From NCBI RefSeq assembly GCF_035222485.1, contig NC_085921.1, forward strand, positions 1 to 64,000: a DNA stretch of 64,000 nucleotides, read 5' to 3'. Position 1 is the first letter of the stretch. Every line of letters begins with the position of its first letter. The stretch comes from Podospora pseudoanserina. Taxonomy: Eukaryota > Ascomycota > Sordariomycetes > Sordariales > Podosporaceae. The translations under genes and the position numbers were made by a program. The notes below the pieces were generated by a model. The model had not been told where the DNA came from. It did no database searches and saw only the letters and a list, made by a program, of their open reading frames with translations. This document shows, piece by piece, positions 32,699-43,922 of the stretch.

Positions 32699-34312
32699 TT
32701 ATTTGGCCCTCTTGACGATAAAGGCGCCCCGTTCAATGGTGTTGATGAGGATAAATCCACTCTTGAAGAAGGGGTAGTGACTCCAAGTGCCGACGAAATC
32801 CAAGATACCACCCTCTGGAAGAGCATCATCCTCGGGGTAAATGTCAAAGAAGCCAACCTCCTTCACTCGGGCACCGGTAGGGTCCCTGGACAAGCTTGAT
32901 ACATCTAGAATTCTCAAGCCAGAGCCGTAGTTGCTTTGGTAAGAGAGACCGTCAATGACAAACTGGTTGTGGTCAATGCCGTAAGCAGCGCTCCGGAAGA
33001 AGCCAGTTTGCTTGGGGCTCTCAAGAGAGCGAATGTCCCAAAAGTAAGTGATTGGATACCCGCTGGCAGCCGGACCGACACCGTTAACCTCGTCAAGCTC
33101 ATCATCAAGGACGAGGAACTCCTGCCAGGCAGTGTTAGTGACCCAGCCTTGATGAGTATCTTTTGGAAAATCTGGTTAGCACATGCGTGGAAGACTGGTG
33201 GCGGTGAAATCTTACAGGCTGCTCCCTCGTAACTGGTGCGTGAGATGATGTTGGTGGCGTTCTTGTCAGTAACATCGTAGCTAGGAGAAAGGTTAGCCCT
33301 GGAAGTCCTACAATACCGCCTAAAGCACTTACATGGTCAAGGTGTCCTCGTTGTAACCGTAGCAAATGTCCCGGCCCCAGTACTTGAAATCAGGACCCCG
33401 GTATGTCAGGCACTGAGCGTCATGGACGTATCCGTCACCTGCGGCGCATCCGAGCGTCTTGGGCTTGGCTGGGTCCTTGAGATCGATGAAAATGAGGCCG
33501 GACCGGCAAGCGCTGGTGCGGGGTGCAGCGCCGACGGCGACGGCATACTGCTTTTCCTCATTGACAACAACGTTGTGAGTGCGGCCAATGGGCAGGTCGT
33601 TCCACCAGGAAGTGACATCCTTCTCGGGGTCAAAGGTGACGGGCTTCTTGGGGTTGATCTTGACAAGCTTGCTCATATCAAACACCTGGACACCGTGGCC
33701 GGCGGCCTCGGATCCGATGATGATAAAGTTCTTGTACCCCCTGATCTCACGCCAGATGAGGGGCTCAATGCCCTTGGTCTGAGGAAGACGGCCGAGGTAG
33801 ACAAGCTTGCCCTGTTTGTTGATCTCGGCAAAGGCGGCGCCATCAGCCTGAGCGATGACGACAAACTCACGGCCATCACGACTGGTCCAGCCCCACGAGG
33901 ACGAACCCTCACCAGTGGCGGATCCCAGATCAGCGTGCGACACGAAATCGTAAAAGTCCACCTGTTGGGCATGGTCAGTGTGTGGTTCGTCCGTCTCGGA
34001 TTCAGGTGTGCAAAGGGCTCACACCTTGTTGCACTTGAACGTATTCATGGCATCGCCGGGGATGACAGCCGCAACACCATTCTTGCAGCGGATGGCACCA
34101 TCACCGCCCCGCGACTTCCATTTCTTGGAGTTGAAGTGACCGGCTTTGAGCTCACGGTTCCATGTGGCATGCTTCTTGGCCATCAACTGCTCGTGGACGG
34201 CACCACTGTCATAAATCTTGGCCACGGCCGGGTCCGGGGCGACTTCTTTGGCAGCAGCACCATGGGCCAAGAGGGCCGTGATGGCTGCGGTAACGAGCTG
34301 GATTGTCCTCAT
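32699..34312 (-). CDS. Secreted LVIVD-repeat, choice-of-anchor-B-like protein, 484 aa
   Basis: Four exons: 34025-34312, 33333-33961, 33216-33280 and 32699-33171. Introns are 63, 52 and 44 nt, and phases fit. A signal peptide (MRTIQLVTAAITALLAHGAAA) is followed by a beta-propeller-like protein of repeated blocks: DFYDFVSHADLG, SSWGWTSRDGREFVVIAQAD, GVQVFDMSKLV, GRTHNVVVNEEKQYAVAVGA, GLIFIDLKDPAKPKTLG, VHDAQCLTYRGPD, HQGWVTNTAWQEFLVLDDE and SGLRILDVSSL. The family is extracellular or cell-wall associated and its biochemical role is not settled. A TATA-like site lies about 95 nt upstream. The 300 bp downstream to 32399 hold no gene. Confidence 0.9.
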
Positions 34313-34405
34313 GATAGAGCTTTGCCGTAGTTGTCCGAGGGTGATTTGAAGGTGGTGAGAGAGAAGCTGAGAGGTGTCTGGCATTTCAAAACAACAGCCT
34401 TGGTG

Positions 34406-34414
34406 CTTTTATAG
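34406..34414 (-). promoter_or_regulatory. TATA-like box of the LVIVD-protein gene
   Basis: CTATAAAAG on the minus strand about 95 nt before the start codon at 34312. Confidence 0.45.
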
Positions 34415-35797
34415 CGATTGTTCATGTCCACAAGATGCTCTCTCCTGTAGTGTCAACCCTGATCCATGTCTCGCAACCTTCCTCCTGTTCGAGACATGTT
34501 GTGCTAGGATCCATCTCGGCATCGTAGCTGCCCATCTCTGATCAGAGTCCAGACGAATGTTGGAGATGTCGCCATAGACTCCTGGCCTGTTCTATCGATT
34601 TTGCGGTGCAACATGTGCTTACTTCTCCTTCCTGTTTGGGGAGGTTGTATCAAGAATACTAAGATAGGTTGGTCCATGCCGGGGTCTCTGAGGATTGGCA
34701 ATCGACATTCGTTCGTTGCATGATAACACCCAGTGCAGTGCCCGTGGGCCAAGACAGTCGACACCCAAACTCCCGGGATGGAATATGCCAGTGTACAACA
34801 ATGATCGCATAAGCCTCTGTTGCTCTATGTATGGGGGAGTGCTGCAATCAACGCAGGGCCAAAGGCCAAGGTTTTGGTATTGCGTTCGGTATTAGGGAGG
34901 CGGACACAACCGGGCGGCGAAGACCGTTATCGATGCTGCAGGAGGCCACCTAGTAAGTGCGGGGACGTTTTACCTCCTTCCAGATTGGGTCGGGCTCCAT
35001 GTCGGGAGCATCCTCATCGTGGTTCCTGCCTCTATTCAACAAGATGCTCTCGAGTGCCCTAAGGCTGGTCGGAATAAGTGTTTGGCTTCTTGTCCACTAT
35101 ACGAGGGCAAGTCCATCGGAAATTTCCTGACTGAGCGACCAAATCTGTTCAATAGCCACCTGCCCTATGGTACGTAAGGTACTTTGCCGACCGGCCTTTC
35201 TCGCATCATGTCGATCACGACACTTCGTTGGCCGCGCGAGGCAGCATTCGCATCTTCAAACGACATTGTTTCCGACTTGCCCATTCAACGTTGCCTTCCT
35301 AAAAAAGCTTGTCATTCATAAGCTTCCATCTTCCCTGCAGTTGACAACAAGGACTGTGCGGTCTGGGCCTTTGCTCAAGAACCCGGGGTGTTTGTCATTT
35401 CCGTCTCATGAATGCATGGCCGTGGCGCCGGCAGAGTGAAGGCAGCAACACCTGCTTCTCTGGGTGCCTACAGAAACGGTCGCACTTGGATGGTCTAATC
35501 TGCTGAGCTACATGTCACCGCATGCTCGTATTCAATGAAGTTGTGCTATGCTGAGGCAGACTGGGTTGTACCAACGGCTGTGTCTGGTGTGGCAGGTCGG
35601 TTTTGATGGGCACTTGGAGCGCGTGAGGTCGAGCTATGGGGGAGCGTCTTGAGCAACACTCGTGTTACTATTGCAAGCACCATTCATGAGATTTTGCTAT
35701 CACTGGAAAGGCTACCACCGAGGGAATCATTGCAGACGCGCCCCCTCCAAGGGTGGTCAAGTTTTTGTTCCCGTCAAGATGGCAGGTTTCTCTTTCG
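34415..35797. other. Gene-free stretch of 1.4 kb
   Basis: No coding region, RNA gene or repeat is supported. A plus-strand frame at about 34910-35165 is protein-like over 80 codons but lacks a start, splice context or recognised domain; it could be another worn relic. Confidence 0.45.
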
Positions 35798-36290
35798 CTA
35801 AAGCATCAATGACTGAATCGGGAAGATACAATGATCCTTGACCAGTTGCTTTGGCGTTAAGACAAGCCATTGAGCAATGCTGATATTGTTGAACTCGGGG
35901 ACTTGCAATACGTCGAGGAAAATCAGATCCTCGGTGCCTGTGTTTTCAATGCAGTGTCCCGCGTTAGCAAGAAAAAATCTTTCTCCGCCGACCGTGAAGT
36001 CAAAGGTTCTGGAGGCGGCAGGGTCTCATATTCTGTTGTTCTATCAGACAGAGCCATGAAGGAAGAACCAGACATCGACAGCGTATGTGTCGTTGACAAA
36101 GGAGCAACCTTTGTCATCTACCAATGCTTGAGCATCAAGGCCAGCTAGTTGGCGGAATGTATTAGGAGCGAGCCGCATGTCTAGGTACTCAGGCCATGAC
36201 ATTTGCCGCCGGGAAACAGATGCATTTCTCTGTCTTGCCCATCCAGAGTTCTTACCAGTCCCTGATCTATATTGTAATATGCCCATTGGC
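35798..36290 (-). pseudogene. Relic of a bicupin oxalate decarboxylase-like gene
   Basis: Two stretches match the bicupin family that converts oxalate to formate and CO2. The first, ALVDDKGCSFVNDTYAVDVW then FFLHGS, resembles the end of the first cupin (the GDxWFFPxGxPH region). The second, ASRTFDFTVG then AGHCIENTGTEDLIFLDVLQ and ISIAQWLVLTPKQLVKDH, is the end of the second cupin and C-terminus. The two are only a few codons apart with stops between, so most of the second cupin and the N-terminus are missing. It cannot encode an active enzyme. The gene end is at 35798; the upstream limit is uncertain. Confidence 0.7.
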
Positions 36291-37249
36291 CACATCAGTT
36301 TGGGCATGTCACCCACACAAGATCCAGGAGGAGCAGACTAGATTCACTGCGGAGTGAACCACCAGATTCTGCCATAGTCGGTGTTGGTGACTTGACTCCC
36401 TTCCAAGACCGTCGTTCTCCCCGTAGTCCCCTATTTAGTGTCATCGTTAGAAAACAGCATAGGGGGTTCGTCATCGTGACGTACTGGGGATACGGCAAGG
36501 CCAAAGTCCTGGCAATTGAATAAGCAAGATCCATGGCGGGGAGTTATTCGAAATCCAACCGTTTGTGCCTTCGTACCTTTGTGAACAGGGGCTCAGGGTC
36601 TGGAATCAGCATTTCTTATATCATGGCGAAGCTTGTCTAGTCCTCGAAACCACTGGTACCGCGCCTTTTCGTACTTGTGACGGAGAGTATCCATTCTCCT
36701 TTGATGCGACAGAACTTTCTTTTCCGGAGTATGGGAGCGTATAAGCACCTTGATCGCCTCGGACTTGGAAGATGCAGTTTGGACAGCACACTCCTGCTAA
36801 TGGCAAGATTCAAAGATTCGTTTTTTTGAAAATACATTGTATGACGACTGGAGAACTGTATTGATATAGGAAAATCGCACCGTATATATCAGTTAGTAAC
36901 CCCATGGTAAACAACCTTTTTGACATGAAGTAGTGCGGTTGATGAAGTGGGTGGGCTTTTTGGCGAATGGTCCGGTGAGCGAGAGTGAGGGGATGAACGC
37001 TAATCATGAAAGGGATACCTGTATCCGAGAAGCTGAAAACGTATCATGAATTGCAGTCAAAGAGGTCGGACAACAGTCGGCGGACAGTCGGTGACTTGGG
37101 CGGCCAGACTAACATGACGCTATCAAATACACCGAACGCACAGACCACCATCCACCCTTATCAGTCGAAAATTTGTTGCTGATTGAGTGTGTGAGAACCT
37201 CAATGACCACCAAGTCACTCGCTCATAATCTCATCGCAGCCGTTTCAAA
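36291..37249. other. Gene-free stretch, about 960 bp
   Basis: Short frames only. One minus-strand run near 36600-36790 reads as a charged, coiled-coil-like segment (SHQRRMDTLRHKYEKARYQW) but has no start and no recognised family. Confidence 0.4.
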
Positions 37250-38799
37250 ATGGAGGTCGATAGCGACGCAGACTCCCGGTTTTTGGAGGGGACGCGTCAT
37301 TTTCTCTCCTGGTTCCAGTCTCTGCCGGGAGCAACCTTCCATAAGGACATTGCGATTGAAGATCTGAGGAGTCGAAATGCAGGACGGGGTATTGGTGAGG
37401 CTTCCTGGGGTTCCGATTGCAATCTTGCGCTTTTTGCTGACAAGACACCCAAACAGTCGCCCAGGCCGACATTGCTGCCGACACAGTTCTCTTCACCATC
37501 CCACGCAACAGCATTCTTTGCGCGGCAACCTCCCCCTTAAAAGACAAACTCCCTGAAATATTTGACCTCGATAATGATGATGAGGACGAGTCTGGAGATG
37601 AAAGTGATGGCGACAACCAAAACTCTTGGACGCTCCTGATCCTCATCCTCATCCACGAATATCTGCAAGGGTCCTCCTCTCAGTGGAAGCCTTACCTCGA
37701 CGTCCTCCCCTCCACCTTCAACACCCCCATGTTCTGGACACCCTCGCAGCTTTCTTTCCTTCAAGCTTCTGCCGTTACATCCAGGATCGGTCAGGAGGAG
37801 GCCGATAAGATGATCGCATCCAAGATCCTCCCTGTCATCCGCTCCCACCCCCAAATATTCTTCCCCTCGTCAGCCACGCCCCTCTCCCATGACCAACTCA
37901 TCCAGCTGGCGCACCGCATGGGCTCCACCATTATGTCATATGCCTTTGATCTTGAGCAGGACATGGAGATCCCCGAGCAGCTGGAGAACGACGACGAATG
38001 GGAGGAGGACCGCGAAGGGAAAACCATGCTGGGGATGGTGCCCATGGCAGACATTTTGAACGCCGACGCCGAGTTCAATGCGCACATCAACCACGCCGAA
38101 GATGCCCTGACTGCCGTCTCACTCCGCCCCATCAGAAAGGGGGAGGAGATTCTCAACTTTTACGGCCCGCTATCGAGTGCCGAGCTGCTCCGACGGTATG
38201 GATACGTCACGGAGAAGCATGCCAGGTGGGATGTGGTCGAGTTGTCTTGGAGTCTCATTTCGTCTGCGCTGCAGTCCAAGCTCCAAGCCCAGCCAGAGGT
38301 CTGGGAAAAGGTATGCGCGTTGGTGCAGCAGGACGAGGAGTTTGAGGAGGCATTCGTTCTGGAACGTCAGAGTCCGGATCCTTCGTCCACAGGGTTGTTG
38401 GAAGAGCCGGCCGAGTTTACCTCTCTCCCGGACGAGCTCGGTGAGCAGTTCAAGCTTTGTCTAAAGGCCTGCAAAAAAATAACCGACAGCAAAAACGATA
38501 TGGCCCTTCGCGCACTGAACGACAAGGACTGGAGAAAGAGGTTATACCTAGAAACCATATTGGAGGCTGTGACGCAGAGAGAAAGGGAATACGGTACCAC
38601 ACTAGAGCAGGATGATCAGCTCCTCAGTGCTAATCCGTCCGACCAACGAGAAAAGATGGCTGTGTGGGTGCGCCGGGGGGAGAAGCTTGTTCTAAGAGAA
38701 GCACGAGCGTGGATCACCACGCAGCTCGAGGAGCTGAGAAACAGACCCGTGGAACAGCCACAAGACGAAGGGAGGGCGGCGAAGAGGAGGAGAATATAA
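37250..38799 (+). CDS. SET-domain protein lysine methyltransferase, SETD6/RKM4-like, 495 aa
   Basis: Two exons (37250-37394, 37457-38799) with a 62-nt intron; phases fit. The layout is that of non-histone SET methyltransferases: an N-terminal half of the SET fold (NAGRGIVAQADIAADTVLFT, the G-rich S-adenosylmethionine loop), an inserted helical region with an acidic patch (DNDDEDESGDESDGD), then VPMADILNADAEFNAHI and the catalytic pseudoknot EEILNFYGPLSSAELLRRYG. A helical Rubisco-LSMT-like substrate-binding domain follows, with a basic tail (AAKRRRI) that could be a nuclear signal. Yeast Rkm4 modifies a ribosomal protein and SETD6 modifies chromatin factors; which applies here is open. It ends 186 bp from rtt109, convergently. 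Confidence 0.88.
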
Positions 38800-38985
38800 C
38801 TATGTGGAAAAGTTAATAAATTATTAAGATGATATCGTTGACAAGGTGTGCCCATTGGCAGTGCCTCTGATCGGTGTAAGGTAAGCCAGATTATGAAAAG
38901 AAAGGAAAACGCCAACATGGTCGTTCCTGAACCCTAGCCATGGATGTCAAACATGTCCCAAGACTGCAAGCCATCTCAAAGCAGG

Positions 38986-40716
38986 TCATGCCTTGTCCTT
39001 TGGCTTCTTTCGTATCAACCCCGCATCAAGAACATTGATGGAGATGGGCCCGCTCTCATTAGAGCCTGCCGTGCTTTGCCCTGTCTCTTGTGATGGCCTT
39101 TTCCTGCGCACTAGTCCTGTCAAGTTGGTCACGACGGCCCCCTGATTACCACTGCTCACACTCCCAAAGAGGTTTCCTTGTGTCTTAGCCTTACCGAGAA
39201 CCGAAGCACCCCACTCATCAGCGCCAACGCCTGCCTGGCTGATCCAGCGCCGAGAACTTCCCACCGCCTTGTCCAGTGTCGAAAAGTCCAGGTGCAACAG
39301 AAGCTCGATATCCCTCTTGTATTCCGACTCGCTGACCACTTTGGCACCCCGTCCTTCTGGGGGCCAGTAATAGTACTTTGTCGACGTCGGTCGGTCGAGT
39401 AGATAGTTGCGGAGCTGGCGCTTCACCTTGGGCGGTCGCGATATGATGGGGCCCGTCAGCTTCTTCTTCTTTCTCTTCAACTTGTCCTTTTTCTTGCGAC
39501 GATCCGGTCGCGGGGGCGAACCATCCAAATCTTGTTTCAGCGGGCTGCCTCTATTGGAGCGGGGAGTCTGAGCGAGGATATCCACACGCCGACGGGGAGG
39601 TGTGGAGGGTGGGTTGTGAGACGAGAATGGCGCGTCAAATGACGAAGTGGACGTGGTAGTCTTTGCTTGGGCGGCAGTATCCTTCTTGGTGGGGTTAAAA
39701 ACTAGCCAAATAAAACCAGTGAGCCGTCCGCTTGAGCACTCCTGGCGAAACGACATCATTTCCCAGAACTGGTCAAGATTTTTGACGCTCGCCCACTTCC
39801 ATATTCCCTGCTTGCGTTTGGAGACCTCCTCGTCCAGCTCGTCGCGAAATCGGGATTTGGGGTCGTCGGGGTAGCGCGGGATCAGGCAGCGCGGCGGCAC
39901 CCAGTCGAACTCGTCGACGTAATGGGATATCTTTTCCAAGGGATGACCGATAACCCAGTTGTCTGCGCTCGTAGCTGTCCGTGGAACAAAGGCCCTCGTG
40001 TCAGTCTCCTCCAGACCCGGGACGAGGAGGTACCCTTTCGGGGTTCCCCACGCCTCCCCTCTCAAGCCCTCCATCAGCGGGTTGAGCACTCTGCACCACC
40101 ATTTGACCAGGCCCCGGTCGTCGAGAATATGCTTGCCGTCATTTTGCACGCTACCTGGAAACAGATACTGCGACTGGGCGCGGGCAAAGAGGTTCACGAT
40201 GGTCTGTGTGTTCTTGCGTCGACGATGTTCGATCAGGTAGGCGAGGAATATGGCTGTCACTTGGCGGGTGGGCGATGAGGTGCCCTTGGGGAGCTTGAGA
40301 AGATGCAGGTAGCCAGTCGAGTCCGCCTTGCCCACGAACAGCGTGGTCGAGTAGGCTGTCGTGAAGATGAAGATCTCGACAGCAAAGACCAACACCTGGG
40401 CTCTGGGCTCGGTGGCTTTGGCCTCGTCGGCACCGGGCGAAGCGCGCTTTAAGGAGGCAGGCGCATCGTGGTCGCGATCTATTGAGATGGCCAGGAAGTG
40501 GCTTTCGCCAAATGTCTTGTCTGGCCGTTCGTCTGGTGGGGCCGAGCAGAGAGGTTCGGTCTTGGTCGGGGGCGTCGAGAGGTGGTAAACGGCAAACTTG
40601 AAGCCGTGAGGCAACACGGCAGCGAGTCGATCGCGAAGGGTGTCGGTGCTGGTTGGAGTCGGAGTCACACTCTTGAAGGCACGTCTGAAGGTCGAGGATG
40701 TGGTGGACGAAGACAT
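38986..40716 (-). CDS. rtt109: Histone H3-K56 acetyltransferase Rtt109, about 576 aa
   Basis: Intronless. The KAT11 fold is read clearly: LPHGFKFAVYHLSTPPTKTE, ILDDRGLVKWWCRVLNPLM, GYLLVPGLEETDTRAF, WVIGHPLEKISHYVDEF, the highly conserved PPRCLIPRYPDDPKSRFRDE with the catalytic-region Asp pair, and QFWEMMSFRQECSSGRLTGF. A Ser/Pro and Lys-rich C-terminal extension (RRKKKDKLKRKKKKLTG) follows. Rtt109 acetylates newly made histone H3 at Lys56 (and Lys9) with chaperones Asf1 and Vps75 during replication-coupled chromatin assembly. The start at 40716 is preferred: the frame is open to 40887, but that extension is low-complexity and lies in the shared promoter. It is divergent from the mL57 gene. 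Confidence 0.93.
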   Translation of the reverse strand: MSSSTTSSTFRRAFKSVTPTPTSTDTLRDRLAAVLPHGFKFAVYHLSTPPTKTEPLCSAPPDERPDKTFGESHFLAISIDRDHDAPASLKRASPGADEAKATEPRAQVLVFAVEIFIFTTAYSTTLFVGKADSTGYLHLLKLPKGTSSPTRQVTAIFLAYLIEHRRRKNTQTIVNLFARAQSQYLFPGSVQNDGKHILDDRGLVKWWCRVLNPLMEGLRGEAWGTPKGYLLVPGLEETDTRAFVPRTATSADNWVIGHPLEKISHYVDEFDWVPPRCLIPRYPDDPKSRFRDELDEEVSKRKQGIWKWASVKNLDQFWEMMSFRQECSSGRLTGFIWLVFNPTKKDTAAQAKTTTSTSSFDAPFSSHNPPSTPPRRRVDILAQTPRSNRGSPLKQDLDGSPPRPDRRKKKDKLKRKKKKLTGPIISRPPKVKRQLRNYLLDRPTSTKYYYWPPEGRGAKVVSESEYKRDIELLLHLDFSTLDKAVGSSRRWISQAGVGADEWGASVLGKAKTQGNLFGSVSSGNQGAVVTNLTGLVRRKRPSQETGQSTAGSNESGPISINVLDAGLIRKKPKDKA

Positions 40717-41171
40717 TGTGGTGGTCGAGGCCCTGGAGACGAAGTGGTATCCCAGGTTCCAATGCAGTGCCGTGGGAGACAAGATGGAGCCCAGGGAGCT
40801 GGAGCTGGAGCTGGAGCAGGCGTGCCTGGCGTGCTGGGGATCAAGCCTGGTCGCGTGGGCCGCTTGGCATCCAACTGCATTGGCCAATGGAAAATGTTTT
40901 TTTTGCCCCGCACATCCCTTGCAGCAGTGGGGCTTCGGTGTGGGGTTGTCGGGCTGAGCCGGCGCCGAAGTTCAGCCGCTTGGCAACAGAAGCGCATTGC
41001 AGCTTTGGCCGGGGAAACCGTGAGGACGGAAAAAAATTACAGCGCGATTGTTGGAGTGCCCGGCGCATGTGCTTGGAAGCAGCAAGACAAACAACACCAC
41101 GACCTGTAGCTGGCCATTGCACCTTTGACGAACCAGTCCCGCCCGACGAAACCCCAGCAGCCAACAACACC
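40717..41171. promoter_or_regulatory. Bidirectional promoter region of rtt109 and mL57 genes
   Basis: The 455 bp between the two divergent start codons must carry both promoters. It contains a GA-rich, GGAGCT-repeated stretch (about 40791-40816) and no TATA-like box near either start, as usual for housekeeping genes. Confidence 0.5.
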
Positions 41172-42127
41172 ATGGCTCTCAATCCCGCGCGGGCGTCCGT
41201 CTCGTCGGCCTCCAAGGCTCTGGCAAGATGCACCCGGCCCCCACCATCGTCGGTTGCCAGCAGTATGGGCCTATCTGCCCGCCAAATGTCGACAGAGACG
41301 ACACCGACATCAACACCAACCACGGCCGATAGCCAATCAGCCTCCGGGGCCTCCTCCTCGGAACGTCGCCCGCGATGGTCTTATACCCCAGAACGAATGA
41401 AGGGCCCCGGCTTTTCCATCAACATTGTCAAGAACCCCGCGCGCAAGATATGGCACGTAAACGAGGACCCAGAAAAGGTCGATGCCGTTTACAACCGGTT
41501 CCTGGGCAAGAACGGCGACAAGATGTTGCCCGACGAGATCAAGTGGCTGGCTGTAACACACAAGAGTTTCGACCAAGGAAGGAGAGGCTTCAACACGAGA
41601 CTGGCCTATTATGGTGCGCCGGCCCATTCTTCGTCATGACTTGTTTTAGTGCTGATTCCAGTGTTCACCCCAGGTCGTCAAGTCCTCGCCCTAGAAACTA
41701 TGCGAAGTATCCTCGCAAATCCGCTCCCTGGGGATGCGGCCCAAGAAGCAATCACCTTCTCTGACGAACATGGCCGCGAGCCGTTCCAGCACCCTGCTCT
41801 CGCGAATGTCGACAAGCTGTATGCAAGACAACCCTGGGACGTAGTAAGCATGGAAAAGATTGCCAAACTCGCCTTTGATGTTGGTCTGGGTGAAATCACC
41901 CGGTGGAAACCCAAGATGGTATAGCTCTTCTCCCCCGTTGCCAGTGCCCTGACTGAATCGACTAACGAATAAACTCTGTCTGGCAGCCTGAAAACCTCGA
42001 ACTCTCGGGTATTGTTTCGGTACTCAACACATCAGTCTTGGCCATCGTCGGCGCCGTTTCTCTTCAAAATGGCGCCGAAGCCGCGCATCGCGTTGTCCGC
42101 GACAGAATACTAAGGAGACTGGCTTAA
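41172..42127 (+). CDS. Mitochondrial large-subunit ribosomal protein mL57 (RNase III-like), 275 aa
   Basis: Three exons: 41172-41613, 41674-41918 and 41987-42127. Introns are 60 and 68 nt, and phases fit. The N-terminal ~65 residues are Ser/Thr/Ala/Arg-rich and lack acidic residues at first, as a mitochondrial import sequence. The rest has an RNase III-like fold: LGKNGDKMLPDEIKWLAVTH, KSFDQGRRGFNTRLAYYGRQ and DVVSMEKIAKLAFDVGL, and a C-terminal SVLNTSVLAIVGAVSLQNGA. This corresponds to yeast MRPL15, where the fold is structural and catalytic acidic residues are lost. It works in the mitochondrial 54S subunit. It ends 135 bp from the 2EXR gene, convergently. Confidence 0.9.
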
Positions 42128-42262
42128 CAGCTGTAAGGGCCGAGGCGAGTGGCATCGTGTATAATCTTGTATTATAGTTTATTGGGCGGGCGGCAATATC
42201 GAAATGGCTGGACAATGCCCTCTCCAGTGACTTGCGATGAACCCCAAACGTAGAGTAATAAG

Positions 42263-43210
42263 TCACCACCCATCCACAAACTGAATCTCGGCCACCTTCA
42301 TGGGCTTCTTGCCAACCTTCATCCACCCGTCCCCATCAACAAACTGCTTGCCTCTGCTCAGGAGGAAGCGGCGATAGTAATCAGTGTCGACACTCGCTTG
42401 CTGCAGCACGCATTTACCGCCCTTCCACTCGGCCGGCGGCACGCGCTCCGCATATAGAAACAAAATAAACTCGTCCAGGTCGGCAAAAATGGTCCGCGAA
42501 AACGCTTTGAGAGTGGCTGCCCCCACTGGGTGAGCCCAGGGAGCCATGCTCATTGACAACCTTCTCAGCCCCCTCGCCCTACCCTTTTGGTTCCTCAGAG
42601 GGGATGCACCCGTCTTTCGGAGCCAATCCAACAGGTTCGTCAACCGGGTGTAATGGAGATCACCGAGCAAGGCGACTGTGTCATGCTCTAGGTTGAGATA
42701 CAGCGAGCGGGAAGGAAGGAGGTCGCCAGGCCGTTCCGAATTGATCTCTGGGTCTAGGAGGTGGTGTCGGACGGTAGGAGCGTAAAGGGGAAGCGCAACA
42801 TTATAGTGCCTGAGAGCTGCCTGGCGGGCTTCCATAGAGACCGAAAGAGCGACAGGGTTGAAGGAGCGTGATTGCCACTTGGGTTGGTCTCGGTGGTTGT
42901 CATCAGCATAGTGGGTGCGGCGGGTGTGAAGGACGACTGTACGAGGAAAGAATGAGATACGCCTTTAAGCTTCAACCATTAGTTGGCGGCATGTGAGTTG
43001 AGACACGAGAACAAGGAAGCCTGACCATATCTTGAGACGGAGCTCCGCGGGGAGAAGTGAGAATAGGGAAAACGTTGTGAGGCCCGGGCTCTCATCGGCA
43101 GACGTTGAAGAAAACCGCCCATCACTTGGCTCTTGGCTGATGCTCATCGTGGTTGAGGGTGGAACCTCTCCTACTGCCCTTGAGGAGAGGCTCTCTGTCA
43201 AGGTAGCCAT
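42263..43210 (-). CDS. 2EXR-domain protein, 294 aa
   Basis: Two exons (43026-43210, 42263-42962) with a 63-nt intron that uses an unusual GTCAGG donor and AAG acceptor. The join is supported because it creates ELRLKIWRISFFPRTVVLHT, the core of the 2EXR family. The domain spans about residues 45-110: TFSLFSLLPAELRLKIW, WQSRSFNPVALSVSMEARQA and ALRHYNVALPL. The remaining part has FADLDEFILFLYAERVPPAEW. The family is very common in ascomycetes and has no assigned biochemical role. Confidence 0.87.
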
Positions 43211-43922
43211 GATGCAGACTCAACTAACCGTTTATATCTGGTTGTAGAATTTTTGAGTGTTTCTGGGCCTTCTGCAAAATAAAAGCAAGCAAAAGAATCT
43301 CTTAGATGCGGGGGCCAGTGGCTTTTAATTCAGGACCACCATCCGCAGACAATATACTTTTGGATCCAGGTCGGAATCCTCCGCACGTCTCCGCCTCAAC
43401 ATTTGAATGTCTAGTTGGTACCTAATGGTTCGAATCACGAGAATTAGGCGGTGTGTGGGCCCAAAATTGTAACCGATAAAGATAAAATGTCAGGAGTTGG
43501 GCTTATTAGGGTGGGGGATGACAGGGGGGTCAATAGACAGCTCTCCATGTGGATTTGACGTCAGCGCCCGCCCTTTTGGGTACCTACATGACTGTCTGGA
43601 TTTTCGGTCTACCTCCAACACCCCGTTCCTCGAACAGGTCGGTCTGTCTTTCCCCCAAGCTACTCCGATTTTGCGCCTTTCCATGCTATTCCAGCCAGTG
43701 ACGATTTACCCAGTCAAAAGCTACGCATGTGAGGCTGTACATAGACTACTCAGGCGGACAGTCAATGTCAACATCCGGTATGAAACGAACGCAACCATTG
43801 TTAATATTGAAATTCTGACATGAGCGGACTGAACACATCAAACCATACCGCGATCCAAGCTCAAGCAAATTTTCAGATACCCCAAGGCCTAAAATACCCC
43901 TTTCAACTGAACAATGGAGTGA
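43211..43922. other. Intergenic, nothing recognised
   Basis: About 710 bp between two genes on the minus strand; it contains the 2EXR promoter. Short frames at 43490-43823 have no support. Confidence 0.45.

Noticed and set aside
33422-34330. 302-codon plus-strand frame
   Set aside because: Antisense to the well-supported LVIVD-protein gene; no domain of its own.
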